From Comamonadaceae bacterium (lineage in GTDB: Bacteria > Pseudomonadota > Gammaproteobacteria > Burkholderiales > Burkholderiaceae_C): DNA of 64,000 nucleotides. Shown one piece after another: positions 1 to 11,586 of this stretch (position 1 is the first letter of the stretch; each line of letters opens with the position of its first letter). The translations under genes were made by a program, and so were the position numbers. The notes under the pieces were generated by a model. That model was not told where the DNA came from. It saw only the letters and a list, made by a program, of their open reading frames with translations, and did no database searches. The stretch lies in the NCBI GenBank assembly GCA_021299875.1, contig JAJTEW010000008.1, positions 124,001-188,000 of the forward strand, in the 5' to 3' direction.

Positions 1-2175
<2,175 letters not shown>

Positions 2176-2182
2176 AAGGTCC

Positions 2183-5100
2183 TCAAGCCAAATCGGCCAA
2201 TGAGACTGCAGACTCCATGTCCACAGCCACGATGCGTGAAACGCCCTGCTCCTGCATGGTCACGCCAATCAATTGCTCGGCCATTTCCATGGCGATCTTG
2301 TTGTGGCTGATGAACAGGAACTGGGTCTCTTTGCCCATGCCCTTGACCAGTTTGGTGTAGCGCTCAGTGTTGGCGTCGTCCAGCGGCGCATCCACCTCGT
2401 CCAGCAAGCAAAACGGTGCCGGGTTGAGTTGAAAAATGGCAAACACCAGCGCGATGGCCGTCAGGGCTTTTTCGCCGCCCGACAGCAAGTGGATGGTCTG
2501 GTTTTTCTTTCCGGGCGGCTGCGCGAGCACCTGCACACCGGCATCCAAAATTTCGTCGCCGGTCATCACCAAGCGGGCATTACCGCCCCCAAACAACTCG
2601 GGGAACATGCGGCTGAAGTGCTCGTTGACGATCTTGAAAGTGCCACCCAGCAGCTCGCGGGTTTCGGCGTCGATTTTTCGGATCGCGTCTTCCAGCGTGT
2701 TCATCGCATCGGTCAGGTCGACGCACTGCGCGTCGAGGAACACCTTGCGCTCGCGGGAAGTGGTCAGCTCATCCAAGGCGGCCAGATTGACCGGTCCAAG
2801 CGCGGTGATTTCGCGGTGAATGCGGTCGATCTCAGCCTGCAAGCCCGTCACCCGCACCTGACCCGCCTCAATCGAAGCGGCCACGGCGGCCAAGTCGGCT
2901 TGGGCGTCGGCCAACAGCTGGGTGTATTGCTCTAGGCCCAGTCGGGCGGCTTGTTCTTTGAGCTGCAAATCGGTGATGCGTTGGCGCAGCGGGTCGAGTT
3001 CGCGCTCAAAGCTCACGCGGCGCTCGTCACTGGCGCGCAGCTTGGCCGTGAGGTCGTCGTAGGCGCTGCGACAAGCGCCCAGCGCTTGTTCGCGCTCCAA
3101 CTTGACGGCCAGCACGTTTTGCAGCCCAGCTTGCGCCGCAGCATCCGTCAGGCGGCTGAGTTCGTCGCGGGCACGTTGCATTTCGGCCTCGGTGCTGACC
3201 ACTTGCTGCTGCGCGGTCTCGATGGTGCGGTTCAGTTCGGCTCGGCGGGCATCCAGGCTGCGCTGAGAGAACTGGGCTTCTTGCGCACGGCGCTCCAAGC
3301 TGCGCTGTTGTTCGCGGCACTCGGTCAGCTTGCGCTCGGCCTCGATCACGCGCTCGTCCAGCTGGGCGTGTCGCTCTTGCGTGTCGGCCAGCTGCATGTC
3401 CAGCTCTTCAAAGCGGGCTTCGGCGGTGATGCGGCGCTCTTGCAACTCATCCAGCAAAGCCTCAATTTCGGCCAGGTCGTTGTTGATCTGATCGCTGCGG
3501 GCACGGGTCTGGGCCACCAGCTGGGACAGGCGCAAAGTCTCGACCTGCAATGCGTGGGTGCGTGACTGGCTTTCGCTGGCTTCGCGGCGCACCGTGATCA
3601 GGCGCTGCGAGGCATCGGCATAAGCCGCTTCGGCCCTCACCAGGGCGCTGCGGCTTTCTTCTGCAATCAGCGTTTGGGCGCGCAGTTGCTTGTCCAGGTT
3701 CTCAATTTCCTGAGCACGACCCAGCAAACCCGCTTGCTCGGAGTCTTGGGCGTAAAACACCACGCTGTTGAGTTGAACCGCATGACCGGCTTGCACCAAC
3801 AGGGTTTCACCCGCTTGCAGCTGGCTGCGCCAGGCCAGCGCGTCTTCCAGATTGGGGGCGATGTACCAGCCTTGCAGCCAGTCGGTCAGCAGGGCCGACA
3901 AACCGGTATCGTGCACACGCAACAAGTCGGCCAAGGGCTTGCAGCCTGCGGGCATGTCTCTTCTCGGCGAAGCCTTGCAAGCCAAAGGTGGACTGAAAAA
4001 CGACAATTTGGCCGGCGGCGCATCGCCCGCAAAGGCGCGCACCATGTCCAAGCGAGAGACTTCCAGCGCCGACAAGCGCTCACGCAGGGCCGATTCGAGG
4101 GCATTTTCCCAGCCGGATTCGATGTGGATGCGGCTCCACAGGCCCTCGAGCCCGTCCATGCCATGTTTGGCCAGCCAGGGCTTGAGCTTGCCGTCGGTGC
4201 GCACTTTGTCTTGCAAGGCCTTGAGCGCCTCTATTTTGGCGCTCAGGTCGGCCAAGCGCGCCGACTCGTCGTTGACGGCCTTTTGGCGGCTGCGGCGGTC
4301 TTCGTCCAGCGCGGGCACCTGCTCTTGCAGGTCTTGCAAGCGGGCTTCGGATTCGGCCGACAGCGCCTCGGCCTCGGCCAGTTGCTCTTGCAAGTGGAGC
4401 AGGCGCGGCTCATCGGGCGCGGTCAGGGCATTGCGGTCGGCCAACAGGCGCTCTCGGCGGCTTTCGAGCTGGCGAGATTGCTCTTCAAGGTTGCGTTGGT
4501 CTGCGGCCAGCACACCAATTTGCTGCTGCACCTGAACCACCGTGGCACGTTGAGCAATCGCGTCGTTTTGGGCTTTGCGCAGGGCCTCTTCTAAATCAGG
4601 CAAAGCCATGGCTTGGTCTTCCACCTGAGCGGCCAGCGTCATGCTTTGGTCTTCGACCATGGCCGCCTGCTCGGACAGGGTTTCCAATTCGGCTTGGGCG
4701 TCTTGGCTTCGGGTGCCCCATTGGGCGGTTTGCTCAATCAGCTGATGCAGGCGCTGCTCGGCCCGCTGCCGGCCCTCCAAGACAAAACGGATTTCGGCCT
4801 CCAGACGCCCCACTTCGGCGCTGGCCTCGTACAAAGCGCCTTGCGCTTGGTTGACCTGGTCGCCCGCCGCGTAATGCGCCTGGCGGATGGTCTCCAGATC
4901 GGCCTCCACGTGCCTCAGATCGGCCATGCGCGACTCCAGCGCATTGACCGCTTGGTCCACATCAGATTTCATGCGACCTTGGTCAGCCTCAGCGTCACGG
5001 CGTTTCAAAAACCACAACTGGTGTTGCTTGAGCGTGCTGTCGGCTTGCAGGGCGTTGTACCGGCGGGCCACTTCGGCCTGTTTTTCGAGCTTGTCCAGAT

Positions 5101-5710
5101 TGGCGTTCAGTTCGCGCAGGATGTCGTCGACCCGGGTCAGGTTCTCACGGGTGTCAGACAGTCGGTTTTCGGTCTCGCGGCGGCGTTCTTTGTATTTGGA
5201 AACACCAGCGGCTTCCTCCAGAAACAGTCGCAGTTCCTCGGGGCGTGACTCGATGATGCGGCTGATGGTGCCCTGGCCGATGATGGCGTAGGCGCGTGGG
5301 CCCAGGCCGGTGCCCAAAAACACGTCTTGCACGTCTCGGCGACGCACCGGTTGGTTGTTGATGTAGTAGCTGCTGTTGCCGTCACGGGTCAGCACGCGCT
5401 TGACAGCGATTTCGGCAAACTGGCCCCACTGGCCACCGGCGCGGTGGTCGGCATTGTCAAAGACCAGCTCCACGCTGGCGCGGCTGGCGGGTTTGCGGGT
5501 GTTGGTGCCGTTGAAAATCACGTCCTGCATGGACTCGCCACGCAACTCAGACGCCTTGGATTCGCCCAGCACCCACCGCACCGCGTCCATGATGTTGGAT
5601 TTGCCGCAACCGTTGGGCCCGACCACCCCCACCAACTGCCCAGGGAGCATGAAATTGGTCGGTTCGGCAAACGATTTGAAGCCGGAAAGCTTGATGGAAT
5701 TGAGGCGCAC
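2183..5710 (-). CDS. smc: Chromosome segregation protein SMC
   Basis: At 1175 residues this is a full-length SMC ATPase, which forms a ring with ScpA/ScpB and organises the nucleoid. The N-terminal head has Walker A GPNGCGKS at residues 31-38. Two long coiled-coil arms rich in Glu, Gln, Arg and Leu flank a hinge around residues 510-640. The C-terminal head carries the ABC signature LSGGEKAL and Walker B CLLDEVDAPLDD. The start is GTG (MRLNSIKLSGFKSF reads as the canonical SMC N-terminus), with no obvious Shine-Dalgarno. It is the first gene of the smc-zipA-ligA unit and is divergent from dapC. Confidence 0.97.
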   Translation of the reverse strand: MRLNSIKLSGFKSFAEPTNFMLPGQLVGVVGPNGCGKSNIMDAVRWVLGESKASELRGESMQDVIFNGTNTRKPASRASVELVFDNADHRAGGQWGQFAEIAVKRVLTRDGNSSYYINNQPVRRRDVQDVFLGTGLGPRAYAIIGQGTISRIIESRPEELRLFLEEAAGVSKYKERRRETENRLSDTRENLTRVDDILRELNANLDKLEKQAEVARRYNALQADSTLKQHQLWFLKRRDAEADQGRMKSDVDQAVNALESRMADLRHVEADLETIRQAHYAAGDQVNQAQGALYEASAEVGRLEAEIRFVLEGRQRAEQRLHQLIEQTAQWGTRSQDAQAELETLSEQAAMVEDQSMTLAAQVEDQAMALPDLEEALRKAQNDAIAQRATVVQVQQQIGVLAADQRNLEEQSRQLESRRERLLADRNALTAPDEPRLLHLQEQLAEAEALSAESEARLQDLQEQVPALDEDRRSRQKAVNDESARLADLSAKIEALKALQDKVRTDGKLKPWLAKHGMDGLEGLWSRIHIESGWENALESALRERLSALEVSRLDMVRAFAGDAPPAKLSFFSPPLACKASPRRDMPAGCKPLADLLRVHDTGLSALLTDWLQGWYIAPNLEDALAWRSQLQAGETLLVQAGHAVQLNSVVFYAQDSEQAGLLGRAQEIENLDKQLRAQTLIAEESRSALVRAEAAYADASQRLITVRREASESQSRTHALQVETLRLSQLVAQTRARSDQINNDLAEIEALLDELQERRITAEARFEELDMQLADTQERHAQLDERVIEAERKLTECREQQRSLERRAQEAQFSQRSLDARRAELNRTIETAQQQVVSTEAEMQRARDELSRLTDAAAQAGLQNVLAVKLEREQALGACRSAYDDLTAKLRASDERRVSFERELDPLRQRITDLQLKEQAARLGLEQYTQLLADAQADLAAVAASIEAGQVRVTGLQAEIDRIHREITALGPVNLAALDELTTSRERKVFLDAQCVDLTDAMNTLEDAIRKIDAETRELLGGTFKIVNEHFSRMFPELFGGGNARLVMTGDEILDAGVQVLAQPPGKKNQTIHLLSGGEKALTAIALVFAIFQLNPAPFCLLDEVDAPLDDANTERYTKLVKGMGKETQFLFISHNKIAMEMAEQLIGVTMQEQGVSRIVAVDMESAVSLADLA

Positions 5711-5849
5711 GGCGGTAAGGAGTCGGTCTCTGGATGAATAAGAACGGCAATGTTAACTGACAGGGCTGGTCAAGATGCCATGGCGACCCACCAAAGTCTG
5801 CAAAAACCTCAACCGAGAAATCAGCCCATGCATCCCGGATAATCGGGTC

Positions 5850-7064
5850 ATGAACCCCCTTCTTGCCAAGCTGCAACCCTACCCCTTTGAACGGCTCAAA
5901 CAACTGTTCGCCAGCGTCGTCCCCGACCCTGCTTTGAAACCCATCAGTTTAGGCATCGGTGAGCCCAAGCACGCCACACCGACCTTCATTCAAGAAGCTC
6001 TCAAGGCATCGGTGGCCAACGGTTTGTCAGCTTACCCGGCCACAGCAGGCGAGCCGGCCTTGCGCAAAGCCTGCGCCGCTTGGCTGCAAACCCGCTACCA
6101 ATTGATTCTGGACCCCCTCACCCAGGTGCTGCCAGTCAACGGATCGCGTGAGGCACTGTTTGCCTTGACGCAGACCGTGATCGACCCCACGCGCCCCGGC
6201 GCAACGGTGGTCAGCCCCAACCCTTTTTATCAAATCTATGAAGGCGCGGCCTTGCTGTCGGGGGCTGAGCCCTTTTACGTGCCCAGCGACCCCGCGCGAA
6301 ACTTTGCCAACGACTGGGACGGGGTGCCCGCCGAGGTCTGGGCCCGCACGCAGCTGTTGTTTGTCTGTTCGCCTGGCAACCCCACGGGCGCGGTCATGCC
6401 CCTGTCGGAATGGCAAAAGCTGTTTGCCCTGTCCGACCAACACGGTTTCGTCATTGCGTCGGACGAGTGCTACAGCGAGATTTATTTCCGAGAAGAAGCG
6501 CCTTTGGGGGGGCTGGAAGCCGCCCACCAGCTGGGCCGCACCGACTTCAAGCGCCTGATCGCCTTCACCAGCTTGAGCAAGCGCAGCAATGTGCCGGGCC
6601 TGCGCAGCGGTTTTGTGGCGGGCGACGCGGCCATCATCCAACAGTTCTTGCTCTACCGCACCTACCATGGCAGCGCCATGAGTCCCGTGGTGCAATCGGC
6701 CAGCGTGGCCGCATGGGGTGACGAAACCCATGTGGTGGACAACCGCAACCAGTACCGCACCAAGTTCGCCCAGGTCACACCTGTACTGGCCCAGGTGCTG
6801 GATGTGAAACTGCCCGACGCCAGTTTTTACCTGTGGGCTGGTGTGCCTGCGGGCTGGGAAGGCGACGACGCTGCGTTTGCCAAGGCGCTTTACGAAGCAG
6901 AGAGCGTCACGGTGCTGCCCGGCAGCTACTTGGCGAGGCATTTCAACGGCGCCAACCCGGGCCAGGGCCGAATCCGCATGGCCTTGGTCGCTGAGACCTC
7001 CGAATGCCTGGAAGCGGCCAAGCGCATCGCCCGTTTTGTACGTGCCTACCCCAGCAAAGTCTGA
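5850..7064 (+). CDS. dapC: Succinyldiaminopimelate transaminase
   Basis: This 404-residue class I/II PLP aminotransferase converts N-succinyl-2-amino-6-ketopimelate to N-succinyl-LL-diaminopimelate in the succinylase branch of lysine and meso-DAP synthesis. Visible motifs are CSPGNPTG, ASDECYSEIY and the PLP-lysine loop TSLSKRSN followed by the phosphate-binding GLRSGF. I choose the ATG at 5850 (MNPLLAKLQPYPFERL), which matches the family N-terminus; the track start at 5775 adds 25 implausible residues. dapE follows after 3 nt, which supports the DapC assignment over other aminotransferases. dapD, which is often nearby, is not in this cluster. Confidence 0.92.
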   Translation: MNPLLAKLQPYPFERLKQLFASVVPDPALKPISLGIGEPKHATPTFIQEALKASVANGLSAYPATAGEPALRKACAAWLQTRYQLILDPLTQVLPVNGSREALFALTQTVIDPTRPGATVVSPNPFYQIYEGAALLSGAEPFYVPSDPARNFANDWDGVPAEVWARTQLLFVCSPGNPTGAVMPLSEWQKLFALSDQHGFVIASDECYSEIYFREEAPLGGLEAAHQLGRTDFKRLIAFTSLSKRSNVPGLRSGFVAGDAAIIQQFLLYRTYHGSAMSPVVQSASVAAWGDETHVVDNRNQYRTKFAQVTPVLAQVLDVKLPDASFYLWAGVPAGWEGDDAAFAKALYEAESVTVLPGSYLARHFNGANPGQGRIRMALVAETSECLEAAKRIARFVRAYPSKV

Positions 7065-7067
7065 ACC

Positions 7068-8240
7068 ATGAACACCGCCACCCCCTGTCACGACACCCTG
7101 CGCCTGGCCGAGCAGCTGATTTCCAAACCTTCGGTCACGCCCAACGATGCAGGCTGCCTGGACTTGATCGCCGACGCCCTGAAGCCGCTGGGCTTTGAAT
7201 GTGAATTCATGGATTCTGGCCCGGACACCTTCCGGGTGCGCAACCTCTGGGCCAAGCGCGCAGGCAGCACGCGCCAAACCCTGGCCTTTGCTGGCCACAC
7301 CGACGTGGTGCCCACCGGACCGCTCACGCAATGGGACAGCGACCCCTTCACACCCACCCACCGCGACGGCAAATTGTTTGGCCGGGGCGCGAGCGACATG
7401 AAAACATCTTTGGCAGCCATGGTCGTGGCGGTACAAGAGTTTCTGGCCCACAACCCCGAGCCGAAGCTTGGCATTGCCTTTTTGCTGACCAGCGACGAGG
7501 AAGGCCCGGCCCTGGACGGCACGGTGGTGGTGTGCAAAGCGCTCCAAGCCCGTGGCGAAGCGCCGCAGTTCTGCATTGTGGGTGAGCCCACCTCTGTGCT
7601 GCGAACAGGCGACATGATCAAGAACGGCCGACGCGGCACGATGAGCGGCAAGCTGACGGTGAAGGGCGTGCAAGGCCACATTGCCTACCCGCACATGGCC
7701 GACAACCCGATCCACAGGCTGGCCCCAGCGTTGGCCGAACTGGTGGCAATCCGCTGGGACGAGGGCAATGCCTTTTTCCCGCCCACCAGCTGGCAGGTGA
7801 GCAACCTCCACGCGGGCACGGGCGCGAGCAACGTGATCCCGGGCGACTGCACGGTGGATTTCAACTTCCGCTTTTGCACCGAGTCGGCACCCGAGAGCCT
7901 GCAACAGCGACTGACCGCCGTTCTGGACAAGCATGACCTCCAGTACGAACTGACATGGACGATCGGAGGCCTGCCCTTTTTGACCACCCCCGGCAGCTTG
8001 GTGGCCGCAGTGCAACAAGCCATTGCCGACGAAACCGGCCTGACCACAGAACTGTCCACCACCGGCGGCACCAGCGACGGCCGCTTCATCGCGCAAATCT
8101 GCCCGCAAGTGATCGAGTTCGGCCCCCCCAACGCGACGATTCACAAGGTCAACGAGCATGTGGCGCTGAGTGACATCGCGCCGCTCAAGGGCGTCTACCG
8201 CCGCACGCTGGAACAACTCAACGCGGGCCTGTCCGCATGA
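7068..8240 (+). CDS. dapE: Succinyl-diaminopimelate desuccinylase
   Basis: This 390-residue M20-family di-zinc hydrolase removes succinate from N-succinyl-LL-DAP to release LL-diaminopimelate. The metal-ligand and catalytic motifs are visible: [30 protein letters not shown] with the catalytic glutamate, and GEPTS. Near the C-terminus is [10 protein letters not shown], and a late histidine ligand lies in the segment [10 protein letters not shown]. It starts 3 nt after dapC and its stop overlaps the prmB start by 4 nt (ATGA), so the three genes are translationally coupled. Length and motifs are typical, and nothing looks degraded. Confidence 0.96.
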   Translation: MNTATPCHDTLRLAEQLISKPSVTPNDAGCLDLIADALKPLGFECEFMDSGPDTFRVRNLWAKRAGSTRQTLAFAGHTDVVPTGPLTQWDSDPFTPTHRDGKLFGRGASDMKTSLAAMVVAVQEFLAHNPEPKLGIAFLLTSDEEGPALDGTVVVCKALQARGEAPQFCIVGEPTSVLRTGDMIKNGRRGTMSGKLTVKGVQGHIAYPHMADNPIHRLAPALAELVAIRWDEGNAFFPPTSWQVSNLHAGTGASNVIPGDCTVDFNFRFCTESAPESLQQRLTAVLDKHDLQYELTWTIGGLPFLTTPGSLVAAVQQAIADETGLTTELSTTGGTSDGRFIAQICPQVIEFGPPNATIHKVNEHVALSDIAPLKGVYRRTLEQLNAGLSA

Positions 8241-9115
8241 GCGCCTTGACCCTTTCGGGTTTGATCACGGCATCGGCAGAGCGAATGACGCAAGCGGGCG
8301 TGGCATTCGGCCACGGCACGCTCAACGCCTTTGACGAAGCCGTCTGGCTGGTGCTGTGGCGACTGGGTTTGCCGCTGGACACCGATCTGGACGAAATGGC
8401 CGAGCAAACCGTCACGCCCGAGCAGCAAGCCGCTTGTGCGGCGCTGATCGAAGAGCGCATCGCCACCCGCAAGCCCGCCGCCTACCTGACCCAAGAAGCC
8501 TGGCTACAAGGTGTGTCGTTTTACATCGATGAGCGCGCCATCGTGCCGCGCAGCCTGATCGCCGAGGTGCTGGCCGACGGCACCATCGACGCTTGGCTGT
8601 CGGATCAGACCACCCGCGTGCTGGATTTGTGCACCGGCAACGGCAGCCTGGCCGTGCTGGCGGCATTGGCTTGGCCCGAGGTGCACGTCACCGGCGCTGA
8701 CATTTCGGAAGACGCGCTGGCCGTGGCCACCATCAATGTGGAGCGTCACGACGTGCAAGCGCGCGTCCAACTGATCTACAGCGACGGCTTGGGTGCATTG
8801 CCGGGCCCGTTTGACCTCATCTTGTGCAACCCGCCCTATGTGTGTCAGGCCAGCATGGACGCGCTGCCTGCTGAATACCGCGCCGAGCCTGAGCTGGCGC
8901 TGGCCGGGGGCATGGATGGCATGGACTTTGTGCGCCAGCTGTTCAAGGATGCGCCATCGCGAATGAGCGAACAGGCTATTTTGGTGCTGGAAATCGGCAA
9001 CGAGATGGCACACTTCATGGCGGCATTTCCCGAACTCGAAGTGGCTTGGCTGGACACCAGCGCGGGCGACGATCAGGTGCTGCTGATCTCCCGCGAAGCC
9101 CTGCTCAGCTTGTGA
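8237..9115 (+). CDS. prmB: Ribosomal protein L3 N5-glutamine methyltransferase PrmB
   Basis: This 292-residue SAM-dependent methyltransferase of the HemK/PrmB family modifies a glutamine side chain of ribosomal protein L3. The N-terminal helical region ([17 protein letters not shown] and [11 protein letters not shown]) is characteristic of PrmB rather than PrmC. The Rossmann part has [22 protein letters not shown] and the glutamine-binding signature NPPYV. Its start overlaps the dapE stop (ATGA). The pairing with dapE is probably operon convenience rather than a shared pathway. Confidence 0.92.
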   Translation: MSALTLSGLITASAERMTQAGVAFGHGTLNAFDEAVWLVLWRLGLPLDTDLDEMAEQTVTPEQQAACAALIEERIATRKPAAYLTQEAWLQGVSFYIDERAIVPRSLIAEVLADGTIDAWLSDQTTRVLDLCTGNGSLAVLAALAWPEVHVTGADISEDALAVATINVERHDVQARVQLIYSDGLGALPGPFDLILCNPPYVCQASMDALPAEYRAEPELALAGGMDGMDFVRQLFKDAPSRMSEQAILVLEIGNEMAHFMAAFPELEVAWLDTSAGDDQVLLISREALLSL

Positions 9116-9271
9116 ATGCCCGCCCTGCTGGTTGGGGAAACGAACAAACTTTCAACGCGCCACCGCACTGACAGGCACATCGGCGAAAATGGCAGGTTAT
9201 GCCCATTGAGTTCAGTCTCTCCAAACTGACCTCGCTCCCCATACCGGCAACCGTTCCGGACACTGCTTTTC

Positions 9272-11332
9272 ATGATCAATCTTAAAAACGTCACCCTGCG
9301 CCGAGGCACCAAGGTGCTGCTGGACAAAGCTTCTGTCACTCTCAACCCCGGAGAAAAAGTCGGTTTGGTTGGGCGCAACGGGGCGGGTAAATCCACCTTG
9401 TTTGCGTTGTTCAACGGGACCCTGACCGAGGATGGGGGCGATTTTGAGATGCCGCGCCAGTGGCGCATGGGTCAGGTGGCGCAAAACATGCCCGAGACCG
9501 ACCAGCCTGCATCAGACTTTGTTCTGGAGGGTGACACCCGCCTGGCCGAATTGCGCCAGCGCCTGGTGGCCGCCGAAGCCAGCGGCGACGGCATGGAAAT
9601 GGCCCACGTTTACACCGACCTGGCCGATGCAGGCGATCACGACGCCCTGCCCCGCGCCGAAGCTTTGATCTTGGGTCTGGGCTTTCGGGTGGACGAGCTG
9701 AACAACCCGGTCAACAGCTTTTCGGGTGGCTGGCGCATGCGCCTGCAGCTGGCCCGTGCACTGATGTGTCCATCGGACATCTTGCTGTTGGACGAACCGA
9801 CCAACCACCTGGACTTGGACGCGTTGGTCTGGCTGGAAGCCTGGTTGCAGCGTTACACCGGCACCATGATCGTGATCAGCCACGACCGTGAATTTTTGGA
9901 TGCCGTGACCAACGTCACCTTGCACATTGACCACGCCAAGCTGATGCGCTACGGCAGCAACTACAGCGGCTTTGAAATCTTGCGCGCTCAGCAGATGGAA
10001 CTGCAACAGGCCTCGTTTGCCAAGCAGCAAGACAAGATCGCGCACCTGCAAAAGTTCATCAACAGATTCAAGGCGCAGGCCAGCAAGGCCAAACAGGCGC
10101 AAAGCCGGGTCAAGGCCCTCGAGCGCATGGAAAAAGTGGCGCCACTGCTGGCCGATGCCGAATTCACCTTTGGCTTCAAGGAGCCCAACAACCTGCCCAA
10201 CCCGATGTTGGCCATCAGCGACGCCAGCTTTGGTTACACCGTGGACGATGAACCCAAAGCCATCTTGCATGACGTCAGCAAATCGGTTTTGGCGGGCCAG
10301 CGCATCGGTATCTTGGGGGCCAACGGTCAGGGCAAATCGACCCTGGTCAAGACGATTGCCCGCACCATGCCGCTGCTGGCAGGGACGCTGACCGAGGGAA
10401 AGGGCCTGAACATCGGCTACTTTGCTCAGCAAGAACTCGATGTGTTGCACCCCAATGACAACCCGCTGGAGCACATGATCCGCCTGGCCAAAGAGCTGGG
10501 GCCGGGCAGCGGCGAACCCAGCCGCGAGCAGGATCTGCGCAATTACCTGGGCACTTTCAACTTTTCAGGTGACATGGTCAAGCAGACCGTAGGCTCCATG
10601 AGCGGCGGGGAAAAAGCCCGTTTGGTGCTGGCCATGATCGTTTGGCAACGGCCTAATTTGCTCCTTTTGGACGAGCCCACCAACCACCTGGACTTGGCCA
10701 CGCGCGAGGCGCTGTCCATGGCACTCAATGAATTTGAAGGCACCGTCATGCTGGTCAGCCACGACCGCGCCTTGCTGCGCGCCGTATGCGACGAGTTCTG
10801 GATGGTGGGTCGAGGCAAAGTCGAACCGTTTGATGGCGATCTGGACGATTACCAGAAGTACCTGCTGGAAGAGTCCAAGCGCTTGCGTGAAGTGGCCAAA
10901 AATACGGCTCGGGATGCTGCGGTCCCCAGTGTCAGTGCGGTCACCCAAGCCCCTGCTCCAGCAGTGGACACGCCTTCAGTCCCAGCGCGCAACACCACAG
11001 CCTCCACCACGATCGCGACCAACACATCGAAGACACCTGCCAACCCAGCCGTTGCCAGCAGCGCCGAGCAACGCAAAATCGAGGCCCAAAAACGTCAGCA
11101 ATTGGCCACACAAACGCGACCCTTGAAAAAAGAGCTGGAGCAAAACGAGCAACGCATGGCCAGCATCGAAGCCGAAAAAACAAGCCTGGAAGCCCTGCTG
11201 ACAACGTCCATTTCCCCAGCCGACATGGCCAACGCAGGCCGTCGGCTCAAAGCCTTGGCCGACGAGGTCAGCGCTCTGGAAGAACGCTGGCTCGAACTGA
11301 CCTCCAAACTGGAAGAAGCTGCAGCCGCATGA
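9272..11332 (+). CDS. ABC-F family ATPase, YheS type
   Basis: The 686-residue protein has two ABC cassettes in tandem and no membrane segments. The first has Walker A GRNGAGKST, signature FSGGWRMRLQLA and Walker B ILLLDEPTNHLDL. The second has GANGQGKST, MSGGEKARLVLA and LLLLDEPTNHLDL. A charged linker with lysine-rich helices (about 240-290) lies between them, as in ABC-F translation factors that bind the ribosomal E site. The N-terminus (INLKNVTLRRGTKVLLD) resembles YheS more than Uup or EttA. The C-terminal tail (about 560-686) is Ala/Thr/Pro-rich, then coiled coil. The exact role is unknown. Confidence 0.88.
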   Translation: MINLKNVTLRRGTKVLLDKASVTLNPGEKVGLVGRNGAGKSTLFALFNGTLTEDGGDFEMPRQWRMGQVAQNMPETDQPASDFVLEGDTRLAELRQRLVAAEASGDGMEMAHVYTDLADAGDHDALPRAEALILGLGFRVDELNNPVNSFSGGWRMRLQLARALMCPSDILLLDEPTNHLDLDALVWLEAWLQRYTGTMIVISHDREFLDAVTNVTLHIDHAKLMRYGSNYSGFEILRAQQMELQQASFAKQQDKIAHLQKFINRFKAQASKAKQAQSRVKALERMEKVAPLLADAEFTFGFKEPNNLPNPMLAISDASFGYTVDDEPKAILHDVSKSVLAGQRIGILGANGQGKSTLVKTIARTMPLLAGTLTEGKGLNIGYFAQQELDVLHPNDNPLEHMIRLAKELGPGSGEPSREQDLRNYLGTFNFSGDMVKQTVGSMSGGEKARLVLAMIVWQRPNLLLLDEPTNHLDLATREALSMALNEFEGTVMLVSHDRALLRAVCDEFWMVGRGKVEPFDGDLDDYQKYLLEESKRLREVAKNTARDAAVPSVSAVTQAPAPAVDTPSVPARNTTASTTIATNTSKTPANPAVASSAEQRKIEAQKRQQLATQTRPLKKELEQNEQRMASIEAEKTSLEALLTTSISPADMANAGRRLKALADEVSALEERWLELTSKLEEAAAA

Positions 11333-11469
11333 CTGAGCGCCCCAAGCCGGAATGCGCGGCATTCGTCCGTGCAGTTTTCGTGCGACAGGTCTTCAAAGCT
11401 TCTGCGGCAAAGTCTGTTGGATGACCCCCCAAGACGAAATAAAGGCTTGCGCGAAACCAGGCATGCATG

Positions 11470-11506
11470 AAAAAAGCACTTTGAATCGAAATCCAAAGTG
11501 CTTTTA
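11470..11506 (-). terminator. Rho-independent terminator downstream of tRNA-Lys
   Basis: An inverted repeat AAAAGCACTTTG...CAAAGTGCTTTT is followed on the minus strand by a run of T. It lies a few bases downstream of the tRNA-Lys CCA end. The stem is nearly symmetrical and may also stop rightward transcripts from the ABC-F gene. Confidence 0.8.
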
Positions 11507-11510
11507 AATT

Positions 11511-11586
11511 TGGTGGGACCAGCGGGGGTCGAACCCACGACAAACGGATTAAAAGTCCGCTGCTCTACCAACTGAGCTATGGTCCC
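11511..11586 (-). tRNA. tRNA-Lys (anticodon UUU)
   Basis: The 76-nt minus-strand sequence begins GGGACCATAGCTCAGTTGG and folds as a complete cloverleaf. It has a 7-bp acceptor stem GGGACCA/TGGTCCC, a D arm, an anticodon loop CTTTTAA with anticodon TTT, and a T arm GTGGGTTCGACCCCCGC. CCA is encoded. It lies directly downstream of tcdA on the same strand, and the tcdA stop codon TAG is made of tRNA bases 8-10. A possible promoter -10 (TACAGT, about 11605-11610) lies just upstream inside the tcdA tail. Confidence 0.97.

Noticed and set aside
6027-8216. 729-aa minus-strand ORF
   Set aside because: It lies opposite dapC and dapE, has no domain, and has the His/Gln/Arg/Val-rich composition of an antisense shadow of high-GC coding DNA.
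11511-11586. tRNA-Lys as an integration site
   Set aside because: No integrase, no duplicated tRNA 3' end and no foreign-looking genes next to it.
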